Assembly (NCBI RefSeq): GCF_005889725.1
Contig: NZ_VCKX01000071.1
Span: 1 to 46,172 of the forward strand
Source of the DNA: Nonomuraea zeae
Lineage (GTDB): Bacteria; Actinomycetota; Actinomycetes; Streptosporangiales; Streptosporangiaceae
DNA length: 46,172 nt
Direction: 5' to 3'
Translations under genes and position numbers: made by a program
Part shown: positions 15,857 to 24,296 of the stretch, piece after piece
Layout: each line of letters starts with the position of its first letter
Position numbering within the stretch: the first letter of the stretch is position 1
Notes under the pieces: model-generated
Database searches by the model: none
What the model saw: only the letters and a program-made list of their open reading frames with translations
What the model was told of the DNA's origin: nothing

Positions 15857-17026
15857 GTGCCGTCCCCGCGTGATCGCCAGGCCCGCGCCGCCACGTACGT
15901 CGTCTACGCCGTACAGGGCCTGTCCTTTGCCTCGCTCCTCATCCAGGTCGCGAACCTCCAGGCCAAACACGGGCTCGACGAGGGCACGCTGACGCTCCTG
16001 CTGCTGATCGTCCCCGTGTTCGCGGGGGTCGGCAGCGTGGCCGCGGGGTCGTTCGCCGCCAGGAAGGGCAGCAAGCCGCTGCTGCGCATCGCGCAGCCGG
16101 TCGTCGCGCTCGCCGTCGTGCTGGCCGGGCTCGCCCCGAACGTGCTGCTGCTGGTGCCCGTGCTGCTGCTGTTCGGCGTGGCGGTGGGCGCGGTGGACGC
16201 GGGCATGAACATGCAGGGCGTGGCGGTCGAGCGCAGGTACGGCGTCCAGGTGCTGAACGGGTTCCACTGCGTGTGGAGCGTGCTCAGCATGGCCGGGGCG
16301 CTGTGGGCGTCGGCGGCGGCCGACCTCCCGCTGGCGGTCATCATGACGCTGCCGATGGTCCTGGCCGTGGCGGGCTCGCTCTACGCCGGGCGGGACCTGT
16401 GCACGTTCGAGGAGGAGAAGGTGGACGGCGTCGCGGCGAACGACACCTCCGGCGGCTTCCCCTGGCGGCCGATCATCCCGCTCTGCCTGGCCATGGGCTT
16501 CCTGTACGTCGGCGACGCCGCCGTCTCCAACTTCAACACCGTGTTCATGAAGGACGTGCTGGAGGCGGGCCCCCGGGTGATCCCGCTGGCCTACGTCGCC
16601 TACCAGGCGACCACGCTGGCCGTCCGGCTCGGCGGCGACTTCGCGGTCCGCCGGTACGGCCCCGCCGCCATCGTCAGGATCGGCGGGGTGATCGCCACGC
16701 TCGGGTTCCTGGGCGTCGTCCTGGCCCCGAACCAGCCGCTCGGCATCGTCGCGTTCGGGCTGACCGGGGTGGGGCTGTCGGTGGTCGCGCCGCAGTCGTT
16801 CTCGGCGGCGGGCAAGCTGGACCCGGCCGGGACCGGGGTGGCCATCGCCAGGGTGAACCTCTTCAACTACGTGGGCTTCATCGTCGGAGCGGCCCTGGTG
16901 GGCGGCATCGCGGACGCCGCGGACATGCGGGTGGCGTTCGTCGCGCCGCTGGTGCTGGCCGCCGTGATCATCTTGCTCGCGCCGGGCTTCCAGCCCAAGC
17001 AGGCCGCCGAGCCGTCCGCCGCCTGA
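15857..17026 (+). CDS. MFS transporter
   Basis: A 389 aa major facilitator protein with about 12 transmembrane segments in two halves separated by a polar loop (about 178-196). The conserved family loop GSFAARKGSKPLLR follows helix 2. DAGMNMQGVAVERRYG and NGFHCVWSV resemble the fucose-permease/YfnL-like subgroup of small MFS proteins, so a sugar or small-molecule substrate is possible but not proven. AGGAGG precedes the GTG with 5 nt spacing. It diverges from a TetR gene, a common exporter-regulator layout. Confidence 0.85.
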   Translation: MPSPRDRQARAATYVVYAVQGLSFASLLIQVANLQAKHGLDEGTLTLLLLIVPVFAGVGSVAAGSFAARKGSKPLLRIAQPVVALAVVLAGLAPNVLLLVPVLLLFGVAVGAVDAGMNMQGVAVERRYGVQVLNGFHCVWSVLSMAGALWASAAADLPLAVIMTLPMVLAVAGSLYAGRDLCTFEEEKVDGVAANDTSGGFPWRPIIPLCLAMGFLYVGDAAVSNFNTVFMKDVLEAGPRVIPLAYVAYQATTLAVRLGGDFAVRRYGPAAIVRIGGVIATLGFLGVVLAPNQPLGIVAFGLTGVGLSVVAPQSFSAAGKLDPAGTGVAIARVNLFNYVGFIVGAALVGGIADAADMRVAFVAPLVLAAVIILLAPGFQPKQAAEPSAA

Positions 17027-17027
17027 G

Positions 17028-17077
17028 CCTCGCCGCCAGGCCGCGGTCCTGCGGCGCCCTGTCCTCGCCGCCGGGCC
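17028..17077. repeat. 15 bp direct repeat downstream of the MFS stop
   Basis: CCTCGCCGCCAGGCC at 17028-17042 recurs with one change at 17063-17077, a period of 35 bp. It is another short duplication immediately after a gene end. Confidence 0.5.
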
Positions 17078-17091
17078 GGTCCCGCGCGGGC

Positions 17092-17991
17092 TCAGCTCTC
17101 CGGCGTTCCCGGCGGGGTGGGGTCCAGCATGGCGACGGCCTGGTCGACGGCGGCGGCCACGTCGTCGTCCGGCGGGTAGAGCAGCGCCCTCCCGACGACG
17201 AGCCCGCGCACGCCGGGCAGCCGCAGCGCCTCGCGCCAGGCGGCGTAGGCCAGGTCGGGCGCGTCCCCCGGGTCGCCGCCGAGCAGCAGCGTCGGCAGCG
17301 TGGTGGCCCGCATGACGCGCTCCATGTCCGCCACCACGGGGATCTTCAGCCAGGTGCGCGCCGAGGTGGCGCCCAGGCCCTGGGCCACGCTGATCGCCTT
17401 GATCACGCCGTCCGGCGAGAGGTCGTGCCCCGGCCTGCGCGACCAGAACGGCTCGATCATCGCCACCAGGCCCGCCTCGGCCAGCTCGGTGATCGCCTTT
17501 CCGCAGGACTCCAGGGTCGCGGCGGTGCCCGGCTCGTCGAGCGCGATCCTGCACAGCATCTTGCCGCCGTCGAGCCGCATCCGCGCGATGGCCCCGGTGT
17601 CGTACGCGGTGAACCGGTCGTCGAACTCGAACACGGCCCCCTGCAGCCCGCCCCTGTTCATCGAGCCGATGACGAGCAGGTCGTCGAGCGCGCCGAGCAG
17701 CAGCAGGTCCTCGACCACGTCAGGCGTGGCCAGCAGCCCGTCCACGCCCGGCCGCCGCAGCGCGGTCGTCAGCCGGTCGAGCAGCTCGACCCGGTCGCCC
17801 ATGGCCAGGGGCCGGCCGCCCACCGCCAGCGCGCCCCTGGCCGGATGGTCGGCGGCGATGATCATGAGCTGGTCGCGCGCCCCGAACAGCGGCCTGCGCC
17901 GCCTGGCCGCCGCCGCCTCCGCGACGCGCTCCGGGTGCCTCGCCCGCACCGCGCGCAGCTCGTGGTAGTCAGCCAACCCCCAGCACCTCAT
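17092..17991 (-). CDS. Cgl0159-family (beta/alpha)8-fold protein, aldolase-like
   Basis: A 299 aa protein whose pattern fits the Cgl0159 family of TIM barrels related to class I aldolases and often linked to inositol catabolism. Visible segments are RDQLMIIAADHPARGALAVG, GVDGLLATPDVVEDLLLLGA, GGKMLCRIALDEPGTAATLE, AMIEPFWSRRPG and LPTLLLGGDPG. The ATG at 17991 has no clear ribosome binding site; a TTG at 17976 preceded by CTGGGGG is an alternative. It lies downstream of, and in the same direction as, the Gfo/Idh/MocA gene with a 66 nt gap, so they probably form an operon. The substrate is unknown. Confidence 0.72.
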   Translation of the reverse strand: MRCWGLADYHELRAVRARHPERVAEAAAARRRRPLFGARDQLMIIAADHPARGALAVGGRPLAMGDRVELLDRLTTALRRPGVDGLLATPDVVEDLLLLGALDDLLVIGSMNRGGLQGAVFEFDDRFTAYDTGAIARMRLDGGKMLCRIALDEPGTAATLESCGKAITELAEAGLVAMIEPFWSRRPGHDLSPDGVIKAISVAQGLGATSARTWLKIPVVADMERVMRATTLPTLLLGGDPGDAPDLAYAAWREALRLPGVRGLVVGRALLYPPDDDVAAAVDQAVAMLDPTPPGTPES

Positions 17992-18057
17992 CCGGACAGG
18001 TACGGCCGGGCCGGCGACCCGGGCAGGGGACCTCGCTCGCGGGGCCCCCTGCGGGCT

Positions 18058-18996
18058 TCATCGCCGCACTTCCGCGACCTCGACCGGACGGCGCTCGCGC
18101 AGCGACAGGTCGGCGGCCTCGGCCACGTAGAGCGCCTCTAGAGCGTCCTCGATCGAGCACAGGCTCTCCTCCGCCCGCAGGAAACCGTCGATCTCCCTGC
18201 GGTAGGCGGTCTCGAACCGGGTGACGAAGTCCGGCCAGGGCTCCTCGCCGCTCGGAGGCCCCTCGGTCGTGTGCAGAGGGGCGCGCGGGCCGAGCCCGAC
18301 GACCTGGGTGCGCTCGGTGCCGGCCAGCTCCATGCGCACGTCGTACCCGGCGCCGTTGTAGCGCGAGCCCTGCAGGGTGGCCAGCGTGCCGTCGTCCAGC
18401 GTGAGCAGCGCGGCGCTGTTGTCCACGTCGCCGGCCGCCGCGAAGAAGGCGGCCCCCCGGTTGGCCCCCGTCGCGTAGACCGACATCACCTCGCGGCCGG
18501 TCACCCAGCGCAGGATGTCGAAATCGTGGATGTGGCAGTCGCGGAAGATGCCGCCGGAGGTGGCGATGTACTCGGCGGGCGGCGGCGCCGGGTCGGCGGT
18601 GATCAGGTGTACGCGGTGCAGCTCCCCCAGCTCGCCCGCGCGCAGGGCGTGCGCAGCGGCCACGTACCCGGGGTCGAACCTGCGCTGGAACCCGATCTGC
18701 ACCCGATGTCCCTGGGCCGACTCCAGCACCTTCACGGTGTCGGCCACCGTGCCCGCGACCGGTTTCTCGCAGAAGGCCGGCACGCCGCGCTCGCAGGCCC
18801 TGATGATCAGCTCGGCGTGGGTGCCGGTCGGGGTGGCGATCACCACGGCGTCCGCCTCGAACGGATCACCCGGCCTGCCGTACGGCGACGTACGCACGGG
18901 ATCGGCCACGATCAGCTCGTCCACCAGCGGATGCGTGGCCAGGGTCGCGGCGTGAAAGGCTCCGATCCTGCCCAAACCCAGCAGTCCCACACGCAT
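18058..18996 (-). CDS. Gfo/Idh/MocA-family oxidoreductase (inositol 2-dehydrogenase-like)
   Basis: A 312 aa NAD(P)-dependent dehydrogenase. The Rossmann motif GLLGLGRIGAFHA is at 4-16, and the hallmark ACERGVPAFCEKPVAGT supplies the catalytic EKP. The C-terminal alpha/beta domain contains GGIFRDCHIHDFDILRWVTG with the conserved D-x-x-x-H pattern. It resembles IolG-type myo-inositol dehydrogenases, which fits the neighbouring Cgl0159-family gene, but other polyols are possible. GGAGG lies 4-5 nt before the ATG. No other iol gene is in the window. Confidence 0.88.
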   Translation of the reverse strand: MRVGLLGLGRIGAFHAATLATHPLVDELIVADPVRTSPYGRPGDPFEADAVVIATPTGTHAELIIRACERGVPAFCEKPVAGTVADTVKVLESAQGHRVQIGFQRRFDPGYVAAAHALRAGELGELHRVHLITADPAPPPAEYIATSGGIFRDCHIHDFDILRWVTGREVMSVYATGANRGAAFFAAAGDVDNSAALLTLDDGTLATLQGSRYNGAGYDVRMELAGTERTQVVGLGPRAPLHTTEGPPSGEEPWPDFVTRFETAYRREIDGFLRAEESLCSIEDALEALYVAEAADLSLRERRPVEVAEVRR

Positions 18997-19045
18997 GGCG
19001 CCTCCGTTCCGGGTATGAGTCTCTTTCTAGGCGAGCACTTCTCCC

Positions 19046-20476
19046 TCAGTCAACGTTTTGTCCTGACATTCTGACCTTCAAGCCCGTTACGGCCTCGACC
19101 GCCTTGTGCGCCGGCAGCCGGGCGAATCCCACCACCATCGCCGGCGGCCCCTGCGACCCCCGCATCGGGCCCACCGCCTCGGCCGACAGCCCGACACCCT
19201 GCGCGAGCCGGGTCACCTCGCGCTCGTCCCAGCCGCACGGGAGCTCCAGGTACACGTGCAGCCCCGCGTCGATGCCCTTGACCCGGATCTCGGGCAGCTC
19301 CTCGGCCAGCGCCGTGACCAGGGCGTCCCTGCGACGCCGGTATTCCCTGCGCATCCGGCGCAGATGCTTGTCGTAGCCGCCGGTCCGCAGGAAGTGGGCC
19401 AGGGCGTACTGCTCGATGACCGGCGAGCCCAGGTCCAGCTCGCCCCGCGCCCGGCACACCGCCTCGGCCAGGTCCGGCGGCGCGGCCACCCAGCCCAGCC
19501 GGAGCCCGGGGGCCAGCGCCTTGCTGACGCTGCCCGAGAGGATCACGCGGTCCGGCGCCAGCCCCTGGAGACAGCCGACGGGATCGCGGTCGAAGCGGAA
19601 CTCGGCGTCGTAGTCGTCCTCCAGGATCGTGCGGTTGCCCGCGTACGCCCACTCCATCAGCGCGGCGCGGCGCGGCGGCGACAGGACCACGCCGGTCGGG
19701 TACTGGTGCGCGGGGGTGACCAGCACCGCGTCCCCGCTCAGCCGGCGCACGTCCAGGCCCTCCTCGTCCACGGGGACCCGGACCAGGTGCGCGCCGGCCC
19801 GCCGGAGCAGCGGGGTCTGGCGGTGGCTCGTCGGGTCCTCCACCGCCAGCCGGAACGGGCGCTGCCGGGTCAGGACGTGCAGCACCAGGCTCAGGCCCTG
19901 CGCCACGCCGCCGACGATGACGAGGTTCTCCGGGCGCACGTCCGCCGCGCGGACCCGCCGGAGGTAGCCGGCCAGCTCTTCTCGCAGCTCAGGCACGCCG
20001 CCGGGGTCCCCGTAGTCGAGGGCGTCCGAGGGTACGGTGGTCAGCACGTGCCTCACGGCGGCGAGCCATCTTTCACGGGGGAAGTGGCTGAGGTCTGGGG
20101 AGGTGGGGCGATGACCCCAAAACGGAGCGCACACGGGGGTGCTCGCCACCTGGCGGGCCTGCGGGGGCGCCGGCCGGGGCGGCGGGACGCTGCGCTGCCC
20201 GCCGTCCGCCCTGTTCGGCGACCGGTTGCCGGCCTTGGGCGTGACCTGGGTGCCGACGCCGACCTTGGAGACCAGGAAGCCTTCGGCGACGAGCTGCTCG
20301 TACGCCTCCACCACCACGCCTCTGGAGACCTGGAGATCGGCGGCGAGGTCGCGGGTGGCGGGCAGGCGCGTGCCCGGCGTGAGCCGGCCGCCCCGGATGG
20401 AGTCGCGCAGCTCAGAGGCGATCTGCCCGGCAATGCCTCCCTTGTCGCGACTTATCTTGATGTGGAGGTCGGCCAT
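19046..20476 (-). CDS. MocR/PdxR-family transcriptional regulator
   Basis: A 476 aa fusion of a GntR winged helix (about 10-75: GQIASELRDSIRGGRLTPG, LPATRDLAADLQVSRGVVVE), a Pro-rich linker (about 85-112) and a fold-type I aminotransferase-like domain. The latter has TILEDDYDAEFRFD and the PLP lysine K319 in SGSVSKALAPG. MocR proteins typically control vitamin B6, GABA or taurine genes, or adjacent transporters. AGGA lies 6 nt before the ATG. The divergent EamA exporter 69 nt away is the likely target, and three ATTG(G/T) repeats in the gap may be binding half-sites. Confidence 0.93.
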   Translation of the reverse strand: MADLHIKISRDKGGIAGQIASELRDSIRGGRLTPGTRLPATRDLAADLQVSRGVVVEAYEQLVAEGFLVSKVGVGTQVTPKAGNRSPNRADGGQRSVPPPRPAPPQARQVASTPVCAPFWGHRPTSPDLSHFPRERWLAAVRHVLTTVPSDALDYGDPGGVPELREELAGYLRRVRAADVRPENLVIVGGVAQGLSLVLHVLTRQRPFRLAVEDPTSHRQTPLLRRAGAHLVRVPVDEEGLDVRRLSGDAVLVTPAHQYPTGVVLSPPRRAALMEWAYAGNRTILEDDYDAEFRFDRDPVGCLQGLAPDRVILSGSVSKALAPGLRLGWVAAPPDLAEAVCRARGELDLGSPVIEQYALAHFLRTGGYDKHLRRMRREYRRRRDALVTALAEELPEIRVKGIDAGLHVYLELPCGWDEREVTRLAQGVGLSAEAVGPMRGSQGPPAMVVGFARLPAHKAVEAVTGLKVRMSGQNVD

Positions 20477-20544
20477 ATTGGTCCTGTCTTCTGCCGGGAC
20501 ATTGGACTGTTTTCGCGAACCATTGTCTCTCTAGCATCCTTCGC
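20477..20544. promoter_or_regulatory. MocR-EamA divergent promoter region with ATTG repeats
   Basis: ATTGGTC (20477), ATTGGAC (20501) and ATTGTCT (20522) are direct repeats about 21-24 bp apart, the kind of spaced direct repeat bound by MocR proteins. TAGCAT at 20532-20537 ends 7 nt before the EamA ATG, suggesting a leaderless transcript. Confidence 0.45.
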
Positions 20545-21417
20545 ATGAAGAGCGGAATCGTGGGCGCCGCCTCGGCGATGTTCCTGGTCGGCACCCTCGC
20601 GGGAGTGTCAGGACTCATCGGCGGCTATCCCATATACGGCGGGCAGGCAGTGCGGTATCTCGTGGCAGCGGTCATTCTGCTTGTCATAACGCGAGTGCTC
20701 GGCCTGCGGTTCGTCCGGCCCAACCTGCGCGAGGCCCTGTGCCTGGTCGGGCTCGCCCTGTTCGGCCTGGTGATGTTCAACGTCTGCGTGGTCGAGTCGA
20801 CCAACGACTCGGGGCCCGCGCTGGTCGGGACGGTGCTGGGCACCGTGCCGCTGGCGCTGGCGCTGGCCGGCGGGCGGCCCGCGCCCCGGCTGCTCATCGG
20901 GGCGTGCGTGGTGGTGGCGGGGGCCACGCTGGCCACCGGCCTCGGCAGCGGCAACCTGACCGGCCTGCTGTGGGCGCTCGGCGCGCTCGTGGGCGAGCTG
21001 TGCTTCTCCCTGCTGGCCATCCCCCTGCTGCCCAGGCTGGGGGCGATCAGGGTGTCGGCGTACTCGACCACCCTGGCGGTGCCGATGCTGGGCGCGATCG
21101 GCTTCGCCTCCGAGGGCACGGGCATGCTGCGGATGCCGACCGTGGCGGAGGCGCTCGGGCTCGCCTATCTGGCGATCGTGGTCACGGTGGTGGCGTTCTT
21201 CCTGTGGTACACCTCGCTGCCCAAGCTCGGCCCCGGCCGGGCCGGGCTGTTCGCCGGGCTCATCCCGGTGGCGGCGATCACCACGGGCGCGGTGCTCGGG
21301 ATCGCGACGCCGTCCGCGTACGACCTGCTCGGGGCGGGTCTGGTGATCGCGGGCATCCTGGTGGGCCTGACCGCCGGGCGGTCCCGCGCGCCCGTCGCCG
21401 CACCGAACGAGGCCTGA
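20545..21417 (+). CDS. EamA/DMT-family transporter
   Basis: A 290 aa membrane protein with ten predicted helices, arranged as two five-helix EamA repeats. The conserved GGQAVRYLVAAVILLVITR follows helix 1-2, and the second repeat ends in GAGLVIAGILVGL. DMT proteins export amino acids, metabolites or drugs; the substrate is not evident. The start is supported by TAGCAT 7 nt upstream and a complete first helix. Divergence from a MocR regulator suggests a PLP- or amino-acid-linked signal. Confidence 0.85.
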   Translation: MKSGIVGAASAMFLVGTLAGVSGLIGGYPIYGGQAVRYLVAAVILLVITRVLGLRFVRPNLREALCLVGLALFGLVMFNVCVVESTNDSGPALVGTVLGTVPLALALAGGRPAPRLLIGACVVVAGATLATGLGSGNLTGLLWALGALVGELCFSLLAIPLLPRLGAIRVSAYSTTLAVPMLGAIGFASEGTGMLRMPTVAEALGLAYLAIVVTVVAFFLWYTSLPKLGPGRAGLFAGLIPVAAITTGAVLGIATPSAYDLLGAGLVIAGILVGLTAGRSRAPVAAPNEA

Positions 21418-21481
21418 GCCCACCGCCTGACGGGGTCCGCCGCGGAGGGACTAATCTCTAGGGGACCCCGAAAGGATGGAC

Positions 21482-23134
21482 ATGGGCGAGTTCGACTACA
21501 CCGACCTGCTGCCGCTGGGAGCCGATGACACGGAATATCGGCTGATCACCACGGAGGGGGTGCGGAAGGTCGAGGCGGCTGGGCGTACGTTCCTGGAGGT
21601 CGAGCCGGAGGTGTTGCGGCTGCTGACCGAGACGGCCATCCACGACATCTCCCATTTCCTGCGGGCCTCGCACCTCGCCCAGCTCAGGAAGATCGTCGAT
21701 GACCCCGAGTCCAGCGGCAACGACCGCTTCGTGGCGCTCGACCTGCTGAAGAACGCCTCCATCTCGGCCGGCGGCGTGCTGCCCATGTGCCAGGACACCG
21801 GCACCGCGATCGTCATGGGCAAGCGCGGCCGGCACGTGCTGACCGACGGCCGCGACGCCGAGCATGTCTCCCGCGGCGTCTACGACGCCTACACCCGGCT
21901 CAACCTGCGTTATTCGCAGATGGCTCCGCTCACCATGTGGGAGGAGAAGAACACCGGCAGCAACCTGCCGGCGCAGATCGAGCTCTACGCCGAGGACCCA
22001 CACGGTCACGCCGACGAGTACAAGTTGCTGTTCATGGCCAAGGGCGGCGGCTCGGCCAACAAGTCGTTCCTGTACCAGGAGACCAAGGCCGTACTCAACG
22101 AGAAGCGCATGCTGGCCTTCCTCGAGGAGAAGATCCGCTCGCTGGGCACCGCGGCCTGCCCTCCGTACCATCTGGCCGTGGTCGTGGGCGGCACGTCCGC
22201 CGAGTTCGCGCTCAAGACCGCGAAATACGCCAGCGCCCGCTACCTCGACTCGATCCCCACCGAGGGCTCGGCCTCCGCGCACGGGTTCAGGGACCTGGAG
22301 ATGGAGGCCAAGGTCTTCGAGCTGACGCAGAAGCTCGGGATCGGGGCGCAGTTCGGCGGCAAATACTTCTGCCACGACGTACGCGTCATCCGCCTGCCCA
22401 GGCACGGGGCCTCCTGCCCGGTGGCCATCGCCGTCTCCTGCTCGGCCGACCGCCAGGCGCTGGCCAAGATCACGCCGGAGGGCGTGTTCCTGGAGAAGCT
22501 GGAGACCGACCCGGCCAGGTTCCTGCCGGAGACGACCGACGAGCACCTGTCGGACGACGTTCTCAAGGTTGACCTCAACCGCCCGATGCCGGAGATCCTC
22601 GCCCAGCTGACGAAATATCCGGTCAAGACGCGGCTGTCCCTCACCGGCCCCCTCGTCGTCGCCCGCGACATCGCGCACGCGAAGATCGCCGAGCTGCTGG
22701 ACAACGGCGGCGAGATGCCGCAATACCTCAAGGACCACGCCGTCTACTACGCCGGACCGGCCAAGACCCCCGAAGGGTACGCGTCGGGCTCGTTCGGGCC
22801 CACGACGGCCGGGCGGATGGACTCCTACGTGGAGCGGTTCCAGGCGGCGGGCGGCTCGATGGTGATGCTGGCCAAGGGCAACAGGTCCAAGCAGGTCACG
22901 GAGGCCTGCGCCACGCACGGCGGCTTCTACCTGGGCTCCATCGGCGGTCCCGCGGCCAGGCTGGCCCAGGACTGCATCAAGAAGGTGGAAGTGCTCGAAT
23001 ATCCCGAGCTGGGGATGGAAGCCGTGTGGAAGATCGAGGTGGTCGATTTCCCCGCGTTCATCGTCGTGGACGACAAGGGGGACGACTTCTTCACCGACAA
23101 GACCGGCCCGGTGCTGTCGATCGGGCGGCGCTGA
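21482..23134 (+). CDS. Class I fumarate hydratase (iron-sulfur)
   Basis: A 550 aa enzyme of the FumA/FumB type that hydrates fumarate to malate with a [4Fe-4S] cluster. Cysteines C103 (VLPMCQDTGT), C226 (TAACPPYH) and C320 (VSCSADR) align with the cluster ligands of E. coli FumA. The N-terminal domain includes NTGSNLPAQIELYA and FMAKGGGSANKSFLYQE, and the C-terminal beta domain has GSFGPTTAGRMDSYVE. The ATG at 21482 is chosen because AAAGG is 6 nt upstream; ATG at 21476 overlaps that site. A class II fumarase lies 4.5 kb downstream, so both types coexist. Confidence 0.95.
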   Translation: MGEFDYTDLLPLGADDTEYRLITTEGVRKVEAAGRTFLEVEPEVLRLLTETAIHDISHFLRASHLAQLRKIVDDPESSGNDRFVALDLLKNASISAGGVLPMCQDTGTAIVMGKRGRHVLTDGRDAEHVSRGVYDAYTRLNLRYSQMAPLTMWEEKNTGSNLPAQIELYAEDPHGHADEYKLLFMAKGGGSANKSFLYQETKAVLNEKRMLAFLEEKIRSLGTAACPPYHLAVVVGGTSAEFALKTAKYASARYLDSIPTEGSASAHGFRDLEMEAKVFELTQKLGIGAQFGGKYFCHDVRVIRLPRHGASCPVAIAVSCSADRQALAKITPEGVFLEKLETDPARFLPETTDEHLSDDVLKVDLNRPMPEILAQLTKYPVKTRLSLTGPLVVARDIAHAKIAELLDNGGEMPQYLKDHAVYYAGPAKTPEGYASGSFGPTTAGRMDSYVERFQAAGGSMVMLAKGNRSKQVTEACATHGGFYLGSIGGPAARLAQDCIKKVEVLEYPELGMEAVWKIEVVDFPAFIVVDDKGDDFFTDKTGPVLSIGRR

Positions 23135-23172
23135 CGCCTCAGGCTCCGGGGGTGCGGGCGGCGCTGACGCCT
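23122..23172. repeat. 18 bp direct repeat across the class I fumarase stop codon
   Basis: CGGGCGGCGCTGACGCCT at 23122-23139, which contains the stop codon, is repeated exactly at 23155-23172 with a 33 bp period. Confidence 0.8.
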
Positions 23173-23182
23173 GACTTCGGGG

Positions 23183-23215
23183 GGTGCCGAGTGGGCGAGC
23201 TAACCGCTCGGCACC
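23183..23215 (+). terminator. Hairpin downstream of the class I fumarase gene
   Basis: The perfect 9 bp stem GGTGCCGAG/CTCGGCACC has a 15 nt loop 48 nt after the fumarase stop and before the convergent DUF5999 gene at 23244. It probably terminates one or both. Confidence 0.6.
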
Positions 23216-23243
23216 TCAAGGGGGCTCTCGCGAAGCGGGGCGG

Positions 23244-23432
23244 TCACGCGGCGACCGGCGCTCTGTGCGGCGCCACGACGGAGCCGTCGGGCAGCAGCAG
23301 GCCGGTGTCATCGAACAGCACGACGCCGTTGCAAAGAAGGCTCCAGCCCTGGTCAGGGTGGGCCGAGATCACGTGCGACGCCTCACGGTCGAGCGAGTCG
23401 GCACTTGGGCAAGCGGGGAAGTGACTGCACAT
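23244..23432 (-). CDS. DUF5999 small protein
   Basis: A 62 aa protein with the DUF5999 pattern known from actinobacteria: MCSHFPACPSADSLDREAS, then HPDQGWSLLCNGVVLFDDTG and LLPDGSVVAPHR. The CxxxxxxC spacing near the N-terminus and another Cys at about residue 34 hint at a metal or redox role, but function is unknown. GAGGTG lies about 6 nt before the ATG. The gene stands alone, convergent with fumarase. Confidence 0.85.
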   Translation of the reverse strand: MCSHFPACPSADSLDREASHVISAHPDQGWSLLCNGVVLFDDTGLLLPDGSVVAPHRAPVAA

Positions 23433-24222
23433 CGCGCACCTCTCAGATGGCGCTCCTGGTTCCTGGTTTTCAAAAGGGCAACGATCGCCCCGACGGCGTG
23501 CGAAGGTCCAGCGTGGCTCTGGTCGACTTCTTCGGCCGGCGGCGAACCTGGGTCTGGCGCATCTTCATCACGTCCCTCAGTGGTCTGTCGTCAGTGGTGG
23601 GTCTTCAGTTGTGGAACCTTCGCGTACGCCCCCAGTGTGACGATCGGCGCCGACACTTTCCGGCCGGCTGCGGGAGCGCTGCTTCTTGCATGTCATAACC
23701 ATGCCCCCGTCTCCTTACGGCACCCTTACAACTCGCTGACGGCACCGCGCGGTTCCTGTCAGCCAGCCTGCCGTACGCGTGAAAGTCCCCTACAAGGCAT
23801 CATGCCCACTTCTTCGCGACGATGCTGTGCCGATCGACACACACCCATGGTGAGCTGCGGAAACGCGGCCCGAAGAATTCGGCCGAGAGGCGCGCGCGGG
23901 CGGCGGTAAGCCACTCGCGCCGCGGGACCCAACCAATCTTCGCCATCGCGTAAAGACGAGACCCAGGCCGCGAGAGCGGGGTAGTTGCGAGCGACTGGCG
24001 ACAGTGGCGGCGCCGGCGGCGCTCCGGGAGTCGGCGGCGGCTTCCCGGATCCCCGGCGGACGCGACCGCCACGGCCGGCCGCCGCCGCTCGCGGTCGACG
24101 CCCTGGCAGCACGCGTACTATCTTCACTATCGCAACGTGCGTCCGGACCGCGGCGAAACTGAGGGCCTCATCAACAGGCCAGATGTGGCCAGGAGGTTTG
24201 CTGACGTGACGAGTCAGGCGGG

Positions 24223-24250
24223 TTGACTTAAGTTCGCAACAAATTATCGG
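24223..24250 (+). promoter_or_regulatory. Possible promoter upstream of the kinase pair
   Basis: TTGACT (24223-24228), a 16 nt spacer and TATCGG (24245-24250) lie in an AT-rich patch about 50 nt before kinase A. The -10 match is weak. A second candidate is TAAGCT at 24284-24289. Confidence 0.3.
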
Positions 24251-24283
24251 CCCCGCCTCTACTGGTCGGTTTACACAAATAGG

Positions 24284-24289
24284 TAAGCT
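24284..24289 (+). promoter_or_regulatory. Putative -10 of kinase A (leaderless)
   Basis: TAAGCT ends 7 nt before the ATG at 24297. Confidence 0.4.
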
Positions 24290-24296
24290 GCCTGGC

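Larger units (their letters stand above)
23433..24296. other. 0.86 kb gap without a convincing gene
   Basis: Several overlapping ORFs exist but none has both a start signal and a recognisable domain. The best is minus 23800-23946 (48 aa, beginning MAKIGWVPRREWLTAARARL), which has moderate GC third-position bias but no good ribosome binding site. GC content is lower than in the flanks, especially 24220-24290. The gap could hold remnants of decayed genes or a long regulatory region for the kinases. Confidence 0.5.

Noticed and set aside
15740..17554. Long minus-strand ORF (604 aa) opposite the MFS transporter
   Set aside because: It is His/Asp/Arg/Gly-rich as expected for an antisense shadow of a GC-rich gene. 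The plus-strand MFS protein has a clear family fold and ribosome binding site.
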